NCBI RefSeq assembly: GCF_004295645.1
Contig: NZ_CP034752.1
Location: 4,310,001-4,374,000 of the forward strand
Direction: 5' to 3'
DNA: 64,000 nt
Origin: Limnobaculum zhutongyuii
GTDB taxonomy: Bacteria > Pseudomonadota > Gammaproteobacteria > Enterobacterales > Enterobacteriaceae
Shown: positions 44,552 through 53,283 of the stretch, piece by piece
How positions within the stretch are numbered: the first letter of the stretch is position 1
How the letters are laid out: each line of letters starts with the position of its first letter
Position numbers and translations under genes: made by a program
Notes under the pieces: generated by a model
The model's database searches: none
Told to the model about the DNA's origin: nothing
Seen by the model: the letters and a program-made list of their open reading frames with translations, nothing else

Positions 44552-46327
44552 TTATGCCTGCACCAGTGGGCCAGGGTTCTTCAGATATTGCTCACGTATG
44601 GCATGTGCTGACCAGTAGGTTAATGCCCCCACCAACCCGGTTGGGTTATAACCAAAGTTTTGTGGAAATACGCAAGCCCCCATAACAAAGACATTTGGTA
44701 CATCCCAGCTTTGCAGATAACGGTTTACTACGCTGGTTTTAGGGTCGCTGCCCATAATGGCGCCCCCGGTATTATGGGTTGTCTGATAAGGTCGGGTGTC
44801 ATACTGTGCGCCCAATTTTTTGGCATTCACCTTATAAGATTCAGGGTTCATTGCTTTGGCAATTTCCCCGGCTTTGTTGGTCGTAAACTGCGCCATCTTG
44901 ATCTCATTGTCATGCCAGTTAAAGGTCATACGTAACAACGGCTGACCATTGCTATCAGTATAGTTGGGATCGAGATCCAGATAGCTGTCGCGATACGACA
45001 TCACCGAACCGGATGAACTGATGCTCATTGCCCGCTGATAGCTATCCTGAACTGCACCCTTCCATTCAGAACCCCAGGAAGGCGTACCGGCAGGAACCGT
45101 TGCTTGCTTAATAGGACGTCCACCTGAACGGTGATGGTTTATATTCGCACCACCAACAAACCCAAGTGGGCCATGGTCAAAGTTATCACCATTGAAATCA
45201 TCAATTGCTTGTCCACCGGCGCCAGTACCAATAAATGGGTTCAGCGTTGTGCCTTTAGGCATCATTAGGCTAACGGAATTCAACATTTGATAAGCATAGT
45301 TTTTTCCCACTACCCCTTCATTAGTCATTGGGTTATAGGGTTGACCAATTTTGGACAGCAGCAGTAAACGCACATTGTGCATCTGGAAGGCGCTTAGAAT
45401 CACGATACTGGCAGGCTGTTCTACTTCCCGCCCTTGTGGATCGATATAGGTTACACCGGTGGCTTTTTTGCCGGTAGAGTCCAGATTAACCCGAATCACC
45501 TGAGACTGAGTACGCAACTCAAAGTTAGGCTTTCTTAATAACACCGGAAGAATAGTGGTTTGTGGCGATGCCTTAGAATAGAGATAGCAGGTATAGTGTT
45601 CACAGTAACCACAGAAATTACAGGGTCCTAACCTGACACCATAAGGATTGGTATAGGCTTCTGAAGCGTTGGATGCCGGGATCGGGAATGGTTTATAACC
45701 CAACTCACTGGCCGCTTTAGCAAACAGCTGAGCGCTGTATACGTCTTTTAGTGGCGGCAGAGGATAAGGTTTACTGCGCGACGCTTCAAACCGGTTGCCG
45801 CCCTCCAGCTTTTCACCATTGACATTACCGGCTAACCCGGAAACACCGCACACATATTCAAACTGGGTAAAATAGGGTTCAAGCTCTTCATAGCTGACAC
45901 CAAAATCCTGAATCGTCATCCCTTCCGGAATGAAATCTTTACCGTATCGTTCTTCATAGTGGCTACGAATTTTTAGCTCTTCCGGCAAAGCACGCCAGTG
46001 TAAGCCATTCCAGTGAAGGCCCGCACCACCCACGCCGGTACCTAATAAAAACGAGCCGTGCTGACGATAGGGAACTGCCTGCTCACTCACACTGTGACGA
46101 ATAGTCACGGTCTCTTTGGAAAGATCCTGAAATAGCTTACCACGTACCGAATAAGCCAGTTCATCCGCCACATTTGGATATTTACCATCCGTTGGCGTAT
46201 CGCGCATTTCTCCACGTTCCAGCGCCAGTACGTTCAAACCCGCTTCGGTTAACTCCTGGCCCATAATGGCGCCCGTCCAGCCAAAACCGACCAGAACAAC
46301 ATCAACGGCTTCTTTTTTGATCGACAT
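44552..46327 (-). CDS. GMC-family FAD-dependent dehydrogenase, gluconate 2-dehydrogenase-type large subunit
   Basis: This is the catalytic flavoprotein of a periplasmic sugar-acid or sugar dehydrogenase. The 591 residues start with the FAD site VDVVLVGFGWTGAIMGQEL (about 8-26) and GTGVGGAGLHWNGLHWRALP; the C-terminal catalytic region has HNTGGAIMGSDP (His) and GACVFPQNFGYNPTGL. A Cys cluster C-x2-C-x2-C-x4-C lies at residues 236-247, like those ligating a 3Fe-4S cluster in related dehydrogenases. No own signal peptide; it probably rides on the TAT-exported small subunit. Substrate is not certain; gluconate is the default for the family. Confidence 0.82.
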   Translation of the reverse strand: MSIKKEAVDVVLVGFGWTGAIMGQELTEAGLNVLALERGEMRDTPTDGKYPNVADELAYSVRGKLFQDLSKETVTIRHSVSEQAVPYRQHGSFLLGTGVGGAGLHWNGLHWRALPEELKIRSHYEERYGKDFIPEGMTIQDFGVSYEELEPYFTQFEYVCGVSGLAGNVNGEKLEGGNRFEASRSKPYPLPPLKDVYSAQLFAKAASELGYKPFPIPASNASEAYTNPYGVRLGPCNFCGYCEHYTCYLYSKASPQTTILPVLLRKPNFELRTQSQVIRVNLDSTGKKATGVTYIDPQGREVEQPASIVILSAFQMHNVRLLLLSKIGQPYNPMTNEGVVGKNYAYQMLNSVSLMMPKGTTLNPFIGTGAGGQAIDDFNGDNFDHGPLGFVGGANINHHRSGGRPIKQATVPAGTPSWGSEWKGAVQDSYQRAMSISSSGSVMSYRDSYLDLDPNYTDSNGQPLLRMTFNWHDNEIKMAQFTTNKAGEIAKAMNPESYKVNAKKLGAQYDTRPYQTTHNTGGAIMGSDPKTSVVNRYLQSWDVPNVFVMGACVFPQNFGYNPTGLVGALTYWSAHAIREQYLKNPGPLVQA

Positions 46328-46332
46328 ATTGA

Positions 46333-47046
46333 TTATCCCCGCTCGCCTGATATTGATACTGGCCCTAATGGATAAGGCCGCTCAGAATGTTCTACCCAAT
46401 CCATAAAATCAGCCCGGGCACCAGGGAAACCAACCATTTTCCATCCCACCAAATGACGGTTACCACCATATTGAGGATCGGCGAAATAGCCCTCTTTGGT
46501 ATTGGTCAGTAAATAAGAAAAGAAGGTTTTTGCCGGTACGTCACCCAGTTCAATTTTTCCTGCTTCCAACTGTTTAAGTACCGCAATCTGAGTCTCTTTA
46601 TCCAGCTCGGCAAAGGTTTTCTTGTACTGCTGTTGGCACCATTTGTCACAACCGCTGATGCCCAGGTGGTAAAGATCCCGGGGTACCAGCTTTAGCTGAT
46701 AGCCAAACTCGGGGGTCGCATCCGGATGAAAAGGCCCTTTCATATACCAGAGTTCACCACGGCCGTAGGGGGTATCCATCTGGCGGTCGATAAATTCCGG
46801 TACACAGGCTTTAATCGCACCAGCACCGTATTGATCTTCAGGGATCAATAAATCACAGGCTGCCAGAACAAAGGCCCATTCAGCCTGATTAAAGAATGTT
46901 GGCTTATAGTCGCTGGATGGTGAAGGGGAATCCGCCTGAGCGATATTAGAAACTAATCCGCTGCTGGCAATGGCGACCACGGGAATAACACCAAATCCTT
47001 TACGCAAGAAATCGCGCCGGGAATTGGAATGTTTGATATCAGACAT
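46333..47046 (-). CDS. Gluconate 2-dehydrogenase subunit 3 (small subunit) family protein
   Basis: This is the small subunit that carries the export signal for the dehydrogenase complex. The 237 residues open with a twin-arginine signal, SRRDFLRKGFG then VIPVVAIASSGLVS, at residues about 9-33. The mature part contains FNQAEWAFVLAACDLLIPEDQYGAGA, the family's typical helical start, and several Cys (CDLLIP, ACVPEF, CDKWCQQQ). It starts five bases before the GMC gene. An FNR-like site lies about 36-50 bases upstream of the start. Confidence 0.83.
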   Translation of the reverse strand: MSDIKHSNSRRDFLRKGFGVIPVVAIASSGLVSNIAQADSPSPSSDYKPTFFNQAEWAFVLAACDLLIPEDQYGAGAIKACVPEFIDRQMDTPYGRGELWYMKGPFHPDATPEFGYQLKLVPRDLYHLGISGCDKWCQQQYKKTFAELDKETQIAVLKQLEAGKIELGDVPAKTFFSYLLTNTKEGYFADPQYGGNRHLVGWKMVGFPGARADFMDWVEHSERPYPLGPVSISGERG

Positions 47047-47081
47047 TGGCTTCCTCGCTTATCCTATTTTTATCGCTTTTT

Positions 47082-47095
47082 TTGATTTTGATCAT
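47082..47095. promoter_or_regulatory. FNR-like box before the dehydrogenase operon
   Basis: TTGAT-TTTG-ATCAT matches TTGAT-N4-ATCAA at nine of ten positions. Its centre is about 42 bases from the small-subunit start, which suits repression better than activation. In an AT-rich region a chance match is possible. Confidence 0.4.
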
Positions 47096-47271
47096 ATTTT
47101 GTTAACATGAACGCTCAAATAGAATAACTCTTCATTTACAACTCAAACGAACATATCGTGCCTAATAACAGAAAATAACCAGAATAATGATAAGGGGATA
47201 TTGGGAAAGGAAAGTGGAACCAGCCGCGAGACTAAAATCAATTTATCTATTTGAATTTTTTACTTATTAAT

Positions 47272-47301
47272 AAAAAAGCCCTGAGCAATACTCAGGGCCT
47301 T
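47272..47301 (-). terminator. Terminator after the fumarase gene
   Basis: On the minus strand an 8-bp stem (47278-47285 with 47291-47298, GCCCTGAG / CTCAGGGC) is followed by TTTTTT. It ends transcription 30 bases after the fumarase stop. Confidence 0.85.
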
Positions 47302-47329
47302 GAGACGGACTAAATAGCAGACTTAGTGC

Positions 47330-48949
47330 TTATTTAAATTTCTGGAAGAAATCATTACCTTTATCATCCACCAGGATGAACACAGGGAAGTTTTCTACCT
47401 CAATTTTCCAGATAGCTTCCATATCCAGCTCAGGATAAGCTATGCATTCCAGGCTCTTGATACTGTTCTGCGCCAGAATAGCCGCTGGTCCACCGATACT
47501 CCCCAGATAGAAACCACCATGCTTCTTACAAGCATCCGTTACCTGCTGGCTGCGGTTACCTTTTGATAACATAATCAGGCTACCACCGCGAGACTGGAAA
47601 GCATCGACATAGGAGTCCATACGGCCCGCCGTGGTTGGGCCCAGTGAACCGGAAGCATAGCCCTCTGGTTTCTTCGCCGGACCTGCATAATAGATTGGGT
47701 GGTCTTTAATGTACTGTGGCAGATCTTCGCCTTTATCCAGCATAGCCTGCAAGCGTGCGTGAGCGATGTCACGACCAACGATAATCGTGCCCGTCAGAGA
47801 AACGCGAGTTGAAACCGGATACTTCGACAGTTCGGCAAGAATCTCAGGCATCGGACGGTTAAGGTTAATATGTACCGCTTCACCTTCGCCAGCTTCTCTG
47901 TATGACTGTGGAATATATTTACCCGGATTGTCTTCCAGCTTCTCAATCCAGATACCTTCTTTGTTAATTTTCGCTTTAATATTACGATCTGCAGAGCAGG
48001 AAACCCCCATGCCGATTGGGCAAGAAGCACCGTGACGAGGCAGACGGATCACGCGAATATCATGAGCAAAATATTTACCGCCAAACTGCGCACCAATACC
48101 CAGGTTTTGCGCCGCCTTCAGCAGTTTGGCTTCCATATCTAAATCACGGAATGCCTGACCGCCTTCATTGCCGGTCGTTGGCAGCTCATCATAGTATTTG
48201 GCAGAGGCCAGCTTCACGACTTTCAGGTTGGTTTCAGCAGAGGTACCACCAATAACGAAAGCTACATGGTAAGGAGGACAAGCTGCCGTACCCAAGCTCT
48301 TCATTTTTTCGATCAGGTATTTTTCCAGTTTTTCTGGCGTCAGCAGCGCTTTAGTTTCCTGATACAACATGGTTTTGTTTGCAGAACCACCGCCTTTAAC
48401 AATGCACAGGAACTTATACTCAGAACCCTCGGTGCTATAAATATCGATTTGTGCAGGCAGGTTGCAACCCGTATTCACTTCATCGTACATATTCAGCGGA
48501 GCATTTTGAGAGTAGCGCAGGTTATCTTCCACGAAGGTATTAAACACGCCGCGAGATAATGCCTCTTCATCATTACAGCCGGTCCAGACGTTCTGGCCCT
48601 TTTTCCCCATAATAATGGCGGTGCCGGTGTCCTGACAGAAAGGCAAAATGCCTTTGGCCGCAATTTCAGCATTGCGCAGGAATGTCAGAGCAACATACTT
48701 ATCGTTTTCACTGGCTTCCGGATCTTCAAGAATTTGGGCTACCTGAGCCTGATGAGCGGGGCGCAGTAAGAAAGAGGTATCATGCAATGCATGCTGTGCC
48801 AGCAGTGTCAGAGCTTCAGGTTCAACTTTAAGGACCTCGTTTCCTTCAAACTCTGCTACTGAAACGTGATCTTTTGTCAGTAAATAATATTCTGTATCGT
48901 CTTTTCCTAGTGGAAAGGACTCCTGATATTTAAATTCAATCGTTGACAT
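47330..48949 (-). CDS. fumB: Class I (4Fe-4S) fumarate hydratase
   Basis: This enzyme interconverts fumarate and malate with an oxygen-sensitive 4Fe-4S cluster. The 539 residues resemble E. coli FumA/FumB (548). The cluster Cys are near residues 104 (LPFCQDTGTA), 222 (AACPPYHV) and 317 (VSCSADRN), and CNLPAQID and the GPTTAGRMD C-terminal domain are present. I name it fumB because dcuB lies directly upstream, the pairing used for anaerobic fumarate respiration; sequence alone cannot separate FumA from FumB. 309 bases separate the two genes. Confidence 0.88.
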   Translation of the reverse strand: MSTIEFKYQESFPLGKDDTEYYLLTKDHVSVAEFEGNEVLKVEPEALTLLAQHALHDTSFLLRPAHQAQVAQILEDPEASENDKYVALTFLRNAEIAAKGILPFCQDTGTAIIMGKKGQNVWTGCNDEEALSRGVFNTFVEDNLRYSQNAPLNMYDEVNTGCNLPAQIDIYSTEGSEYKFLCIVKGGGSANKTMLYQETKALLTPEKLEKYLIEKMKSLGTAACPPYHVAFVIGGTSAETNLKVVKLASAKYYDELPTTGNEGGQAFRDLDMEAKLLKAAQNLGIGAQFGGKYFAHDIRVIRLPRHGASCPIGMGVSCSADRNIKAKINKEGIWIEKLEDNPGKYIPQSYREAGEGEAVHINLNRPMPEILAELSKYPVSTRVSLTGTIIVGRDIAHARLQAMLDKGEDLPQYIKDHPIYYAGPAKKPEGYASGSLGPTTAGRMDSYVDAFQSRGGSLIMLSKGNRSQQVTDACKKHGGFYLGSIGGPAAILAQNSIKSLECIAYPELDMEAIWKIEVENFPVFILVDDKGNDFFQKFK

Positions 48950-49258
48950 GTGCTTCCAGCCTTTTATAAGTTTTTTGAAAAAATCAACACGATATATCGT
49001 GACTGATGCCTGAGCGACGCCGACACCATAAAGTAAGGAGACTCTTTATACAACTGTTTGTGAACCCATTTGGCTCATAAATTTAAAGCGTTTTTATTCT
49101 GCTGATTTTATAAGAGTTTTATTTATTTTTATTATGATTTTAATGAACAGAATCGCACTGAAAGGGCTACAAAATATCCAGTAGATATTCCTGAAAGCGG
49201 TGCGCTATATCCTTTTACCACTGCTTTTTTATTGCAGATATAGCGCACGCTAATTACA
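48950..49258. repeat. dcuB-fumB intercistronic region with a large hairpin
   Basis: This gap is much longer than expected for the pair. It contains a perfect 12-bp inverted repeat, GTGCGCTATATC (49200-49211) and GATATAGCGCAC (49237-49248), with a 25-base interior, ten bases after the dcuB stop, and a nearby AATATC-CAGTA-GATATT palindrome. It could be a small mobile palindromic repeat or an attenuator that lowers fumB output. No ORF is convincing here. Confidence 0.6.
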
Positions 49259-50599
49259 TCACAGGAATCCGTACGCTGCGGCGAATATCCAGCCGAATAC
49301 GCAAGAGACACCCACACCGATTAATCCCGGCAGAATGAAGCTGTGGTTAATAACAAAACGACCGATACGGGTAGTACCAGAGCGGTCAAACTGGATAGCC
49401 GCCAGATCGCTTGGGTAAGTTGGCAGAATGTAGTAACCATAACACGCCGGTGCAGAAGCAACGATGTATGCAGGGTCAACACCAATGGCCAGTGCCACTG
49501 GAACAATCGCCGCCAGCGCAGCCGCCTGAGAGTTAACAAACTTAGAGACCAGCAGTAACACAATAGCGTATGCCCACGGGTACTTGGTGACTAAGTCGCC
49601 CAGTACAGATTTGATTTCAGACATATGCGCGCCGAACATGGTTTCTGCCATCCAGGCGATACCATATACCGCCACGATAGCAATCATCCCCGAACGGAAC
49701 ACCTCATTCTTGGAAATCAATGCCGGATTGGTTTTGGTAATAATGATGATCAATGCCCCTGACAGCAACATGAACATCTGGATAACCAGTACCATTGACA
49801 GCGCTTTGCCATCAAAGGAAGGACGCAGGTTAGAGAAGGCACCCAGCAGAGCAACAACCGCAATAGAAGCCAGGAAGATCCACATGGCAATCCAGTTACT
49901 GGTTGGCAGTTTTTTGTCTAACAGCGTAGCGGTCTCGCCATAAACATAATGTTTGTTTTCCGGAACAGAGATAAATTTCTGGAAATCTTCATCCTTATCC
50001 AGGTCTTTACCACGGAACCAGCTGAAAATACCAATCGCCAGAATACCAATCAGGGTTGATGGGATGGTAATTGACAGCAGGTCTAAAAACTCCAGATGCT
50101 TACCGTTAAAGGTAAAGTTCCCCAACATCGCTACCAGAGAAACTACCGCTACGGATACCGGGCTGGCAATGATACCCATTTGGGCACCAATGGAGCTGGC
50201 CGCCATTGGGCGTTCAGGACGAATATTATTCTTAATCGCCACGTCATAAATAATGGGGAGAATGGTGTACACCACGTGACCAGTACCGCAGAGGATCGTC
50301 AGTATACAGGTCACAAAAGGTGCCACAATAGAGACATACTTTGGATTTTTACGCAGCAGCTTTTCCGCTATCTGCAGCATCACATCTAAGCCACCGGAGG
50401 CTTGCAACGTCGCCGACGCGGCCACCACCGCAATGATTACCAGCATTACATCAACAGGAGGTTTACCCGGCTGAAGATGGAACACAAACACCAAAATAAC
50501 TAAACCCACACCGCCCAGTAAACCGAGCGCAATACCACCTTTACGTGCCCCATAGAACAGACAGATCAAGATGATAAGAAGTTGTATAGCAAAATCCAT
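49259..50599 (-). CDS. dcuB: Anaerobic C4-dicarboxylate transporter DcuB
   Basis: DcuB exchanges fumarate for succinate across the inner membrane during fumarate respiration. The start at 50599 (MDFAIQLLIILICLFYGARKGG) follows GGGGGTATAC and gives 446 residues, the E. coli length; the seven upstream codons are rejected. The remembered E. coli DcuB sequence is followed almost throughout, including PGKPPVDVMLVIIAVVAASATLQASGGLDVML and the C-terminal NHSFILPGLIGVGVSCVFGWIFA. About ten transmembrane segments are visible. An FNR-type site lies upstream. Confidence 0.95.
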   Translation of the reverse strand: MDFAIQLLIILICLFYGARKGGIALGLLGGVGLVILVFVFHLQPGKPPVDVMLVIIAVVAASATLQASGGLDVMLQIAEKLLRKNPKYVSIVAPFVTCILTILCGTGHVVYTILPIIYDVAIKNNIRPERPMAASSIGAQMGIIASPVSVAVVSLVAMLGNFTFNGKHLEFLDLLSITIPSTLIGILAIGIFSWFRGKDLDKDEDFQKFISVPENKHYVYGETATLLDKKLPTSNWIAMWIFLASIAVVALLGAFSNLRPSFDGKALSMVLVIQMFMLLSGALIIIITKTNPALISKNEVFRSGMIAIVAVYGIAWMAETMFGAHMSEIKSVLGDLVTKYPWAYAIVLLLVSKFVNSQAAALAAIVPVALAIGVDPAYIVASAPACYGYYILPTYPSDLAAIQFDRSGTTRIGRFVINHSFILPGLIGVGVSCVFGWIFAAAYGFL

Positions 50600-50685
50600 G
50601 TATACCCCCGAACATACCAATTAATAATCAAAAAAAGTGAATCTGTTATCTGAAATTTAATTGTTTTGTTATTTCTAATTTGTCA

Positions 50686-50699
50686 GTGATTTTCATCAA
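50686..50699 (-). promoter_or_regulatory. FNR box upstream of dcuB
   Basis: On the minus strand TTGAT-GAAA-ATCAC matches TTGAT-N4-ATCAA at nine of ten positions. Its centre is about 94 bases before the dcuB start, so a class II FNR promoter would start near 50651 and leave a 50-base leader. E. coli dcuB is FNR-activated. Confidence 0.62.
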
Positions 50700-51161
50700 T
50701 TATTAAGACTTACTCGAAACGATGAGCAGCCTTGCCAAAACATATGAAATTATAAAATTAATAATTATCCCAAAAATCTCATTATTAATTTTCCCTGCTC
50801 TACTCCCATATGGTTATTCGACTATATATGGTTTAATCCATCCATTTTTTGATGCAGATATAATTTTTAACTAATAGTTTGCGCTCAGACGATATATAAA
50901 AGGGAAATTAAAATGAAATAACGGAAAACAAGATAGCCCAGCGATACCAATGGTTAACGACCTGTGAATTGTTCTCTAAATATATACATCAATATATATT
51001 CATTTTATTAACCAATAAATAACAATTTAATATTATATGGATTAATCAGGCAGGCATTTAATTAATATAAGAGGAATTATAAAATAGCCAGGATAAATCT
51101 GAAGTATTAAATGAAAAAAAGAGCAGACTACTAATCCCCCATGTTACTATCAATTAAAAAT

Positions 51162-51190
51162 ATAAAAGCCACACGATGGTGGCTTTTATC
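51162..51190. terminator. Terminator after the 43-residue small protein gene
   Basis: The stem AAAAGCCAC / GTGGCTTTT with an ACGATG loop is followed by TATATTTTT on the minus strand, 15 bases after the small gene's stop. It supports the small gene being a real transcription unit. Confidence 0.75.
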
Positions 51191-51203
51191 AAATGGCTAA
51201 AGA

Positions 51204-51335
51204 TTATATTTTGCAGCCTTCACAGTCATCTTGATCTTGAATAATTTCAGGAAGTTCATTTACTTTCTGTTCGGCTTTCTTCTCTGCTTTCTCTAATTCA
51301 GCATCGATATCAAAATCAAAAATATCATCACTCAT
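51204..51335 (-). CDS. Small acidic protein with a C-terminal CxxC motif (43 aa)
   Basis: This gene is too short for routine calling. It reads MSDDIFDFDIDAELEKAEKK, then AEQKVNELPEIIQDQDDCEG and CKI. GGAGAA lies six bases before the ATG, and a strong terminator follows the stop. The product is acidic with a central charged helix (residues about 12-28) and a CEGC pair at residues 38-41 that could bind metal or form a disulfide. No membrane segment is visible. I do not recognise the family. Its place beside dcuB need not imply a link. Confidence 0.68.
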   Translation of the reverse strand: MSDDIFDFDIDAELEKAEKKAEQKVNELPEIIQDQDDCEGCKI

Positions 51336-51539
51336 ATACAATTCTCCATTCGGTCAGAAACAAATTATAGCCTACTCCTGAGTCGTCCAGTACCACATTC
51401 TGCCGCCTTATCACCCCGGTCAGTAAACAACAAACATATTGCGCTGATTTACCACACATTTCGGTTGGTAACTTCTGATGGGGAGGCATATAGTATTGAT
51501 ACACATCGTTTCTCATCCGGACAGGAAGCAAGCATTTTA

Positions 51540-51881
51540 ATGGCACTGTTACTTAAATCACTCATCGGCGCTGCTGTCGTCATTTTGATTTCTCTGCTTT
51601 CTAAATCAAAATATTACTATATCGCCGGGCTGGCTCCGCTATTCCCTACCTTTGCCCTGATAGCCCATTACAGCGTTGGGTCTACCCGTTCAACATCAGA
51701 TTTACGGGAAACCATACTATTTAGCGGATTCGCCACCCTACCGATGCTCAGCTATCTGGTGGCGCTCTATTGTCTGGTCGGTTATTTTCGGCTGGTACCC
51801 TCACTGCTGATGGCCTGTGTGGCTTGGGGTATTGCCGCCTGGATTCTGGTCACACTATGGGGCTATGCGCACGGGCATTAA
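51540..51881 (+). CDS. glpM: GlpM-family membrane protein
   Basis: This is a small inner-membrane protein of the GlpM family; GlpM-type proteins are linked to glycerol metabolism and alginate in Pseudomonas, but a molecular role is not established. The ATG at 51540 gives MALLLKSLIGAAVVILISLL and 113 residues, like E. coli GlpM (109). Four hydrophobic segments are visible, and the SKSKYYYIAGLAPLFPTFALIAHYSVGS block is the family's strongest signature. The upstream frame (to 51465) is polar and is rejected. Its end overlaps the convergent lipoprotein gene by four bases. Confidence 0.87.
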   Translation: MALLLKSLIGAAVVILISLLSKSKYYYIAGLAPLFPTFALIAHYSVGSTRSTSDLRETILFSGFATLPMLSYLVALYCLVGYFRLVPSLLMACVAWGIAAWILVTLWGYAHGH

Positions 51882-52741
51882 TTTCTCTTTTTAGCTTTAG
51901 CCATATCACATACTGCATAAGGCGTAGGATTATTATGCTGTTCAATGGCCTGCCTAATCAATGGAACATACTGTTCAGGGAACTCATCCTGATACCTGTT
52001 CACTCGCGTCTGATAATCATAATTATGGCCGGAGAAAGTTCCGTCGCTATAAACCGATAGACCATACTGCTTATGCTTTGAAAGATGCGGAGTTTTAGAC
52101 CCACGAACCTTGTCCGGATCGTGTTCGGGCTCCTGCTCTGTTTTACTGATAACAAATTCATCGACGTCAAAAAAGGCCACTGACTGAATGCCATCACAAG
52201 GTTTATCCGTGCTCTCACAGTGATAATCTCTTTTATGCATATATTTAACCACGTATAACTTCTCATCATTCACAATGATGGCGAAATCTCTCGACATATG
52301 CATATGGCTTCCTGAGCCACCAATGCCATAAGGCAATCCAGAAAAACTGTTACCACCATCAACGGAATAACTCAGGAAAGATTCCCAACATACACCACGA
52401 TTATTGCAATGGTATTGCCTGAGTGCTTTTGGTAGTACCACAATATCCGGATCGCTATTTTCAAAGAAAACTTTACCCTGATAGTAAAGAATATCTTCAC
52501 TTAGCTCATGGCGCAGCGCTTTGCCGGTGTCGTTATACCAAACTTTTCCACCTTCACAGTTTTCATAGTTCTCTAATGTCAGAAACCTGTCATTATCCAG
52601 CTGAAAAATAACCTGAGGTAAATACTTCCCATGCTCTTTCTTATCGGTATCAGACTGGTCGCACCCAAGCAATAAAAAAGATAGAAAAATGGTCGCTAAC
52701 CCAGACCATAATTGCCTTTTCTTAACTATCCCTGTCATCAA
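51878..52741 (-). CDS. Uncharacterised lipoprotein, possible Tli3-type T6SS immunity protein
   Basis: The 287-residue precursor has a lipobox LLLGC with Cys27; Asp at +2 would favour retention in the inner membrane, facing the periplasm. The mature part has YSVDGGNSFSGLP and the repeated short beta strands VIFQLDNDRFLTLENYENCEGG, KVWYNDTGKALRHE, and several Cys pairs (CNNRGVC, CESTDKPC). The pattern VIFxLDxxRFxTLENYExC looks like Tli3-family immunity proteins against T6SS lipases, from memory only. No effector gene is adjacent, so an orphan immunity gene or an unrelated lipoprotein are both possible. Confidence 0.55.
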   Translation of the reverse strand: MMTGIVKKRQLWSGLATIFLSFLLLGCDQSDTDKKEHGKYLPQVIFQLDNDRFLTLENYENCEGGKVWYNDTGKALRHELSEDILYYQGKVFFENSDPDIVVLPKALRQYHCNNRGVCWESFLSYSVDGGNSFSGLPYGIGGSGSHMHMSRDFAIIVNDEKLYVVKYMHKRDYHCESTDKPCDGIQSVAFFDVDEFVISKTEQEPEHDPDKVRGSKTPHLSKHKQYGLSVYSDGTFSGHNYDYQTRVNRYQDEFPEQYVPLIRQAIEQHNNPTPYAVCDMAKAKKRN

Positions 52742-52747
52742 TACACC

Positions 52748-53239
52748 TTAAATATCCATTACCATTTCATGCCACGACATCCCGCCGTGATCGGATTCTG
52801 ATTGCTTCACATAAACAAAACCAAATTTTTCATACAACCCGATATGGCGCTGTTTGCACATCAGATGAATCGTTTTTTTACCCAGCTTCTGCATATGTTT
52901 GATAAATGCCTTCATTAAAACTGCAGAATAGCCTTTGCCCTGAAAATCAGGATCAACGACCACTGACATTATCACGACGTTTGGCGCATCAGGATCGTGA
53001 CCGATGAGCTCTTTAAACTCCTCATCAGACATCACCACATCATAAGCGCAGCCACAGTTAATAAAGCCCGCGATGCCTTCCGGCGTTTCCAGAACCAGAA
53101 AGCCCTCAGGATAAGTTTCTATGCGTTTGGCTATGTTCGCTTCCGTCGCGGCTTCATCACCTTCATAGGCGGTTATTTCAATCTGATAGCAGCGGGCGGT
53201 ATCTTGCGGTTGGGCCGTTCTAATTTTCATGGATTCCAC
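52748..53239 (-). CDS. GNAT-family N-acetyltransferase
   Basis: This is a cytosolic acetyl-CoA-dependent acetyltransferase of unknown substrate. The 163 residues have the GNAT core: the N-terminal RTAQPQDTARCYQIE start, the VVDPDFQGKGYSAVLM acetyl-CoA motif A (about residues 103-118), and the C-terminal LYEKFGFVYV. Starts at codon 1 (53239) or codon 4 (53230) are both possible. It lies six bases before the lipoprotein gene and may share its transcript. Confidence 0.85.
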   Translation of the reverse strand: MESMKIRTAQPQDTARCYQIEITAYEGDEAATEANIAKRIETYPEGFLVLETPEGIAGFINCGCAYDVVMSDEEFKELIGHDPDAPNVVIMSVVVDPDFQGKGYSAVLMKAFIKHMQKLGKKTIHLMCKQRHIGLYEKFGFVYVKQSESDHGGMSWHEMVMDI

Positions 53240-53283
53240 TATTCTATTGTCCTTAACTTTTCACGATATTCCTGGTGCCAGAC

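Larger units (their letters stand above)
50600..51203. other. Long AT-rich region upstream of dcuB
   Basis: This region of about 600 bases holds the dcuB leader and FNR box at its dcuB end and a terminator hairpin at the other. The middle (50.7-51.15 kb) is very AT-rich with no ORF of 60 codons or more and no recognisable relic; it may be H-NS-bound spacer (inference from composition). Confidence 0.55.

Noticed and set aside
49132..49317. 61-codon frame in the dcuB-fumB gap
   Set aside because: It overlaps the dcuB 3' end and the large hairpin and has no ribosome site.
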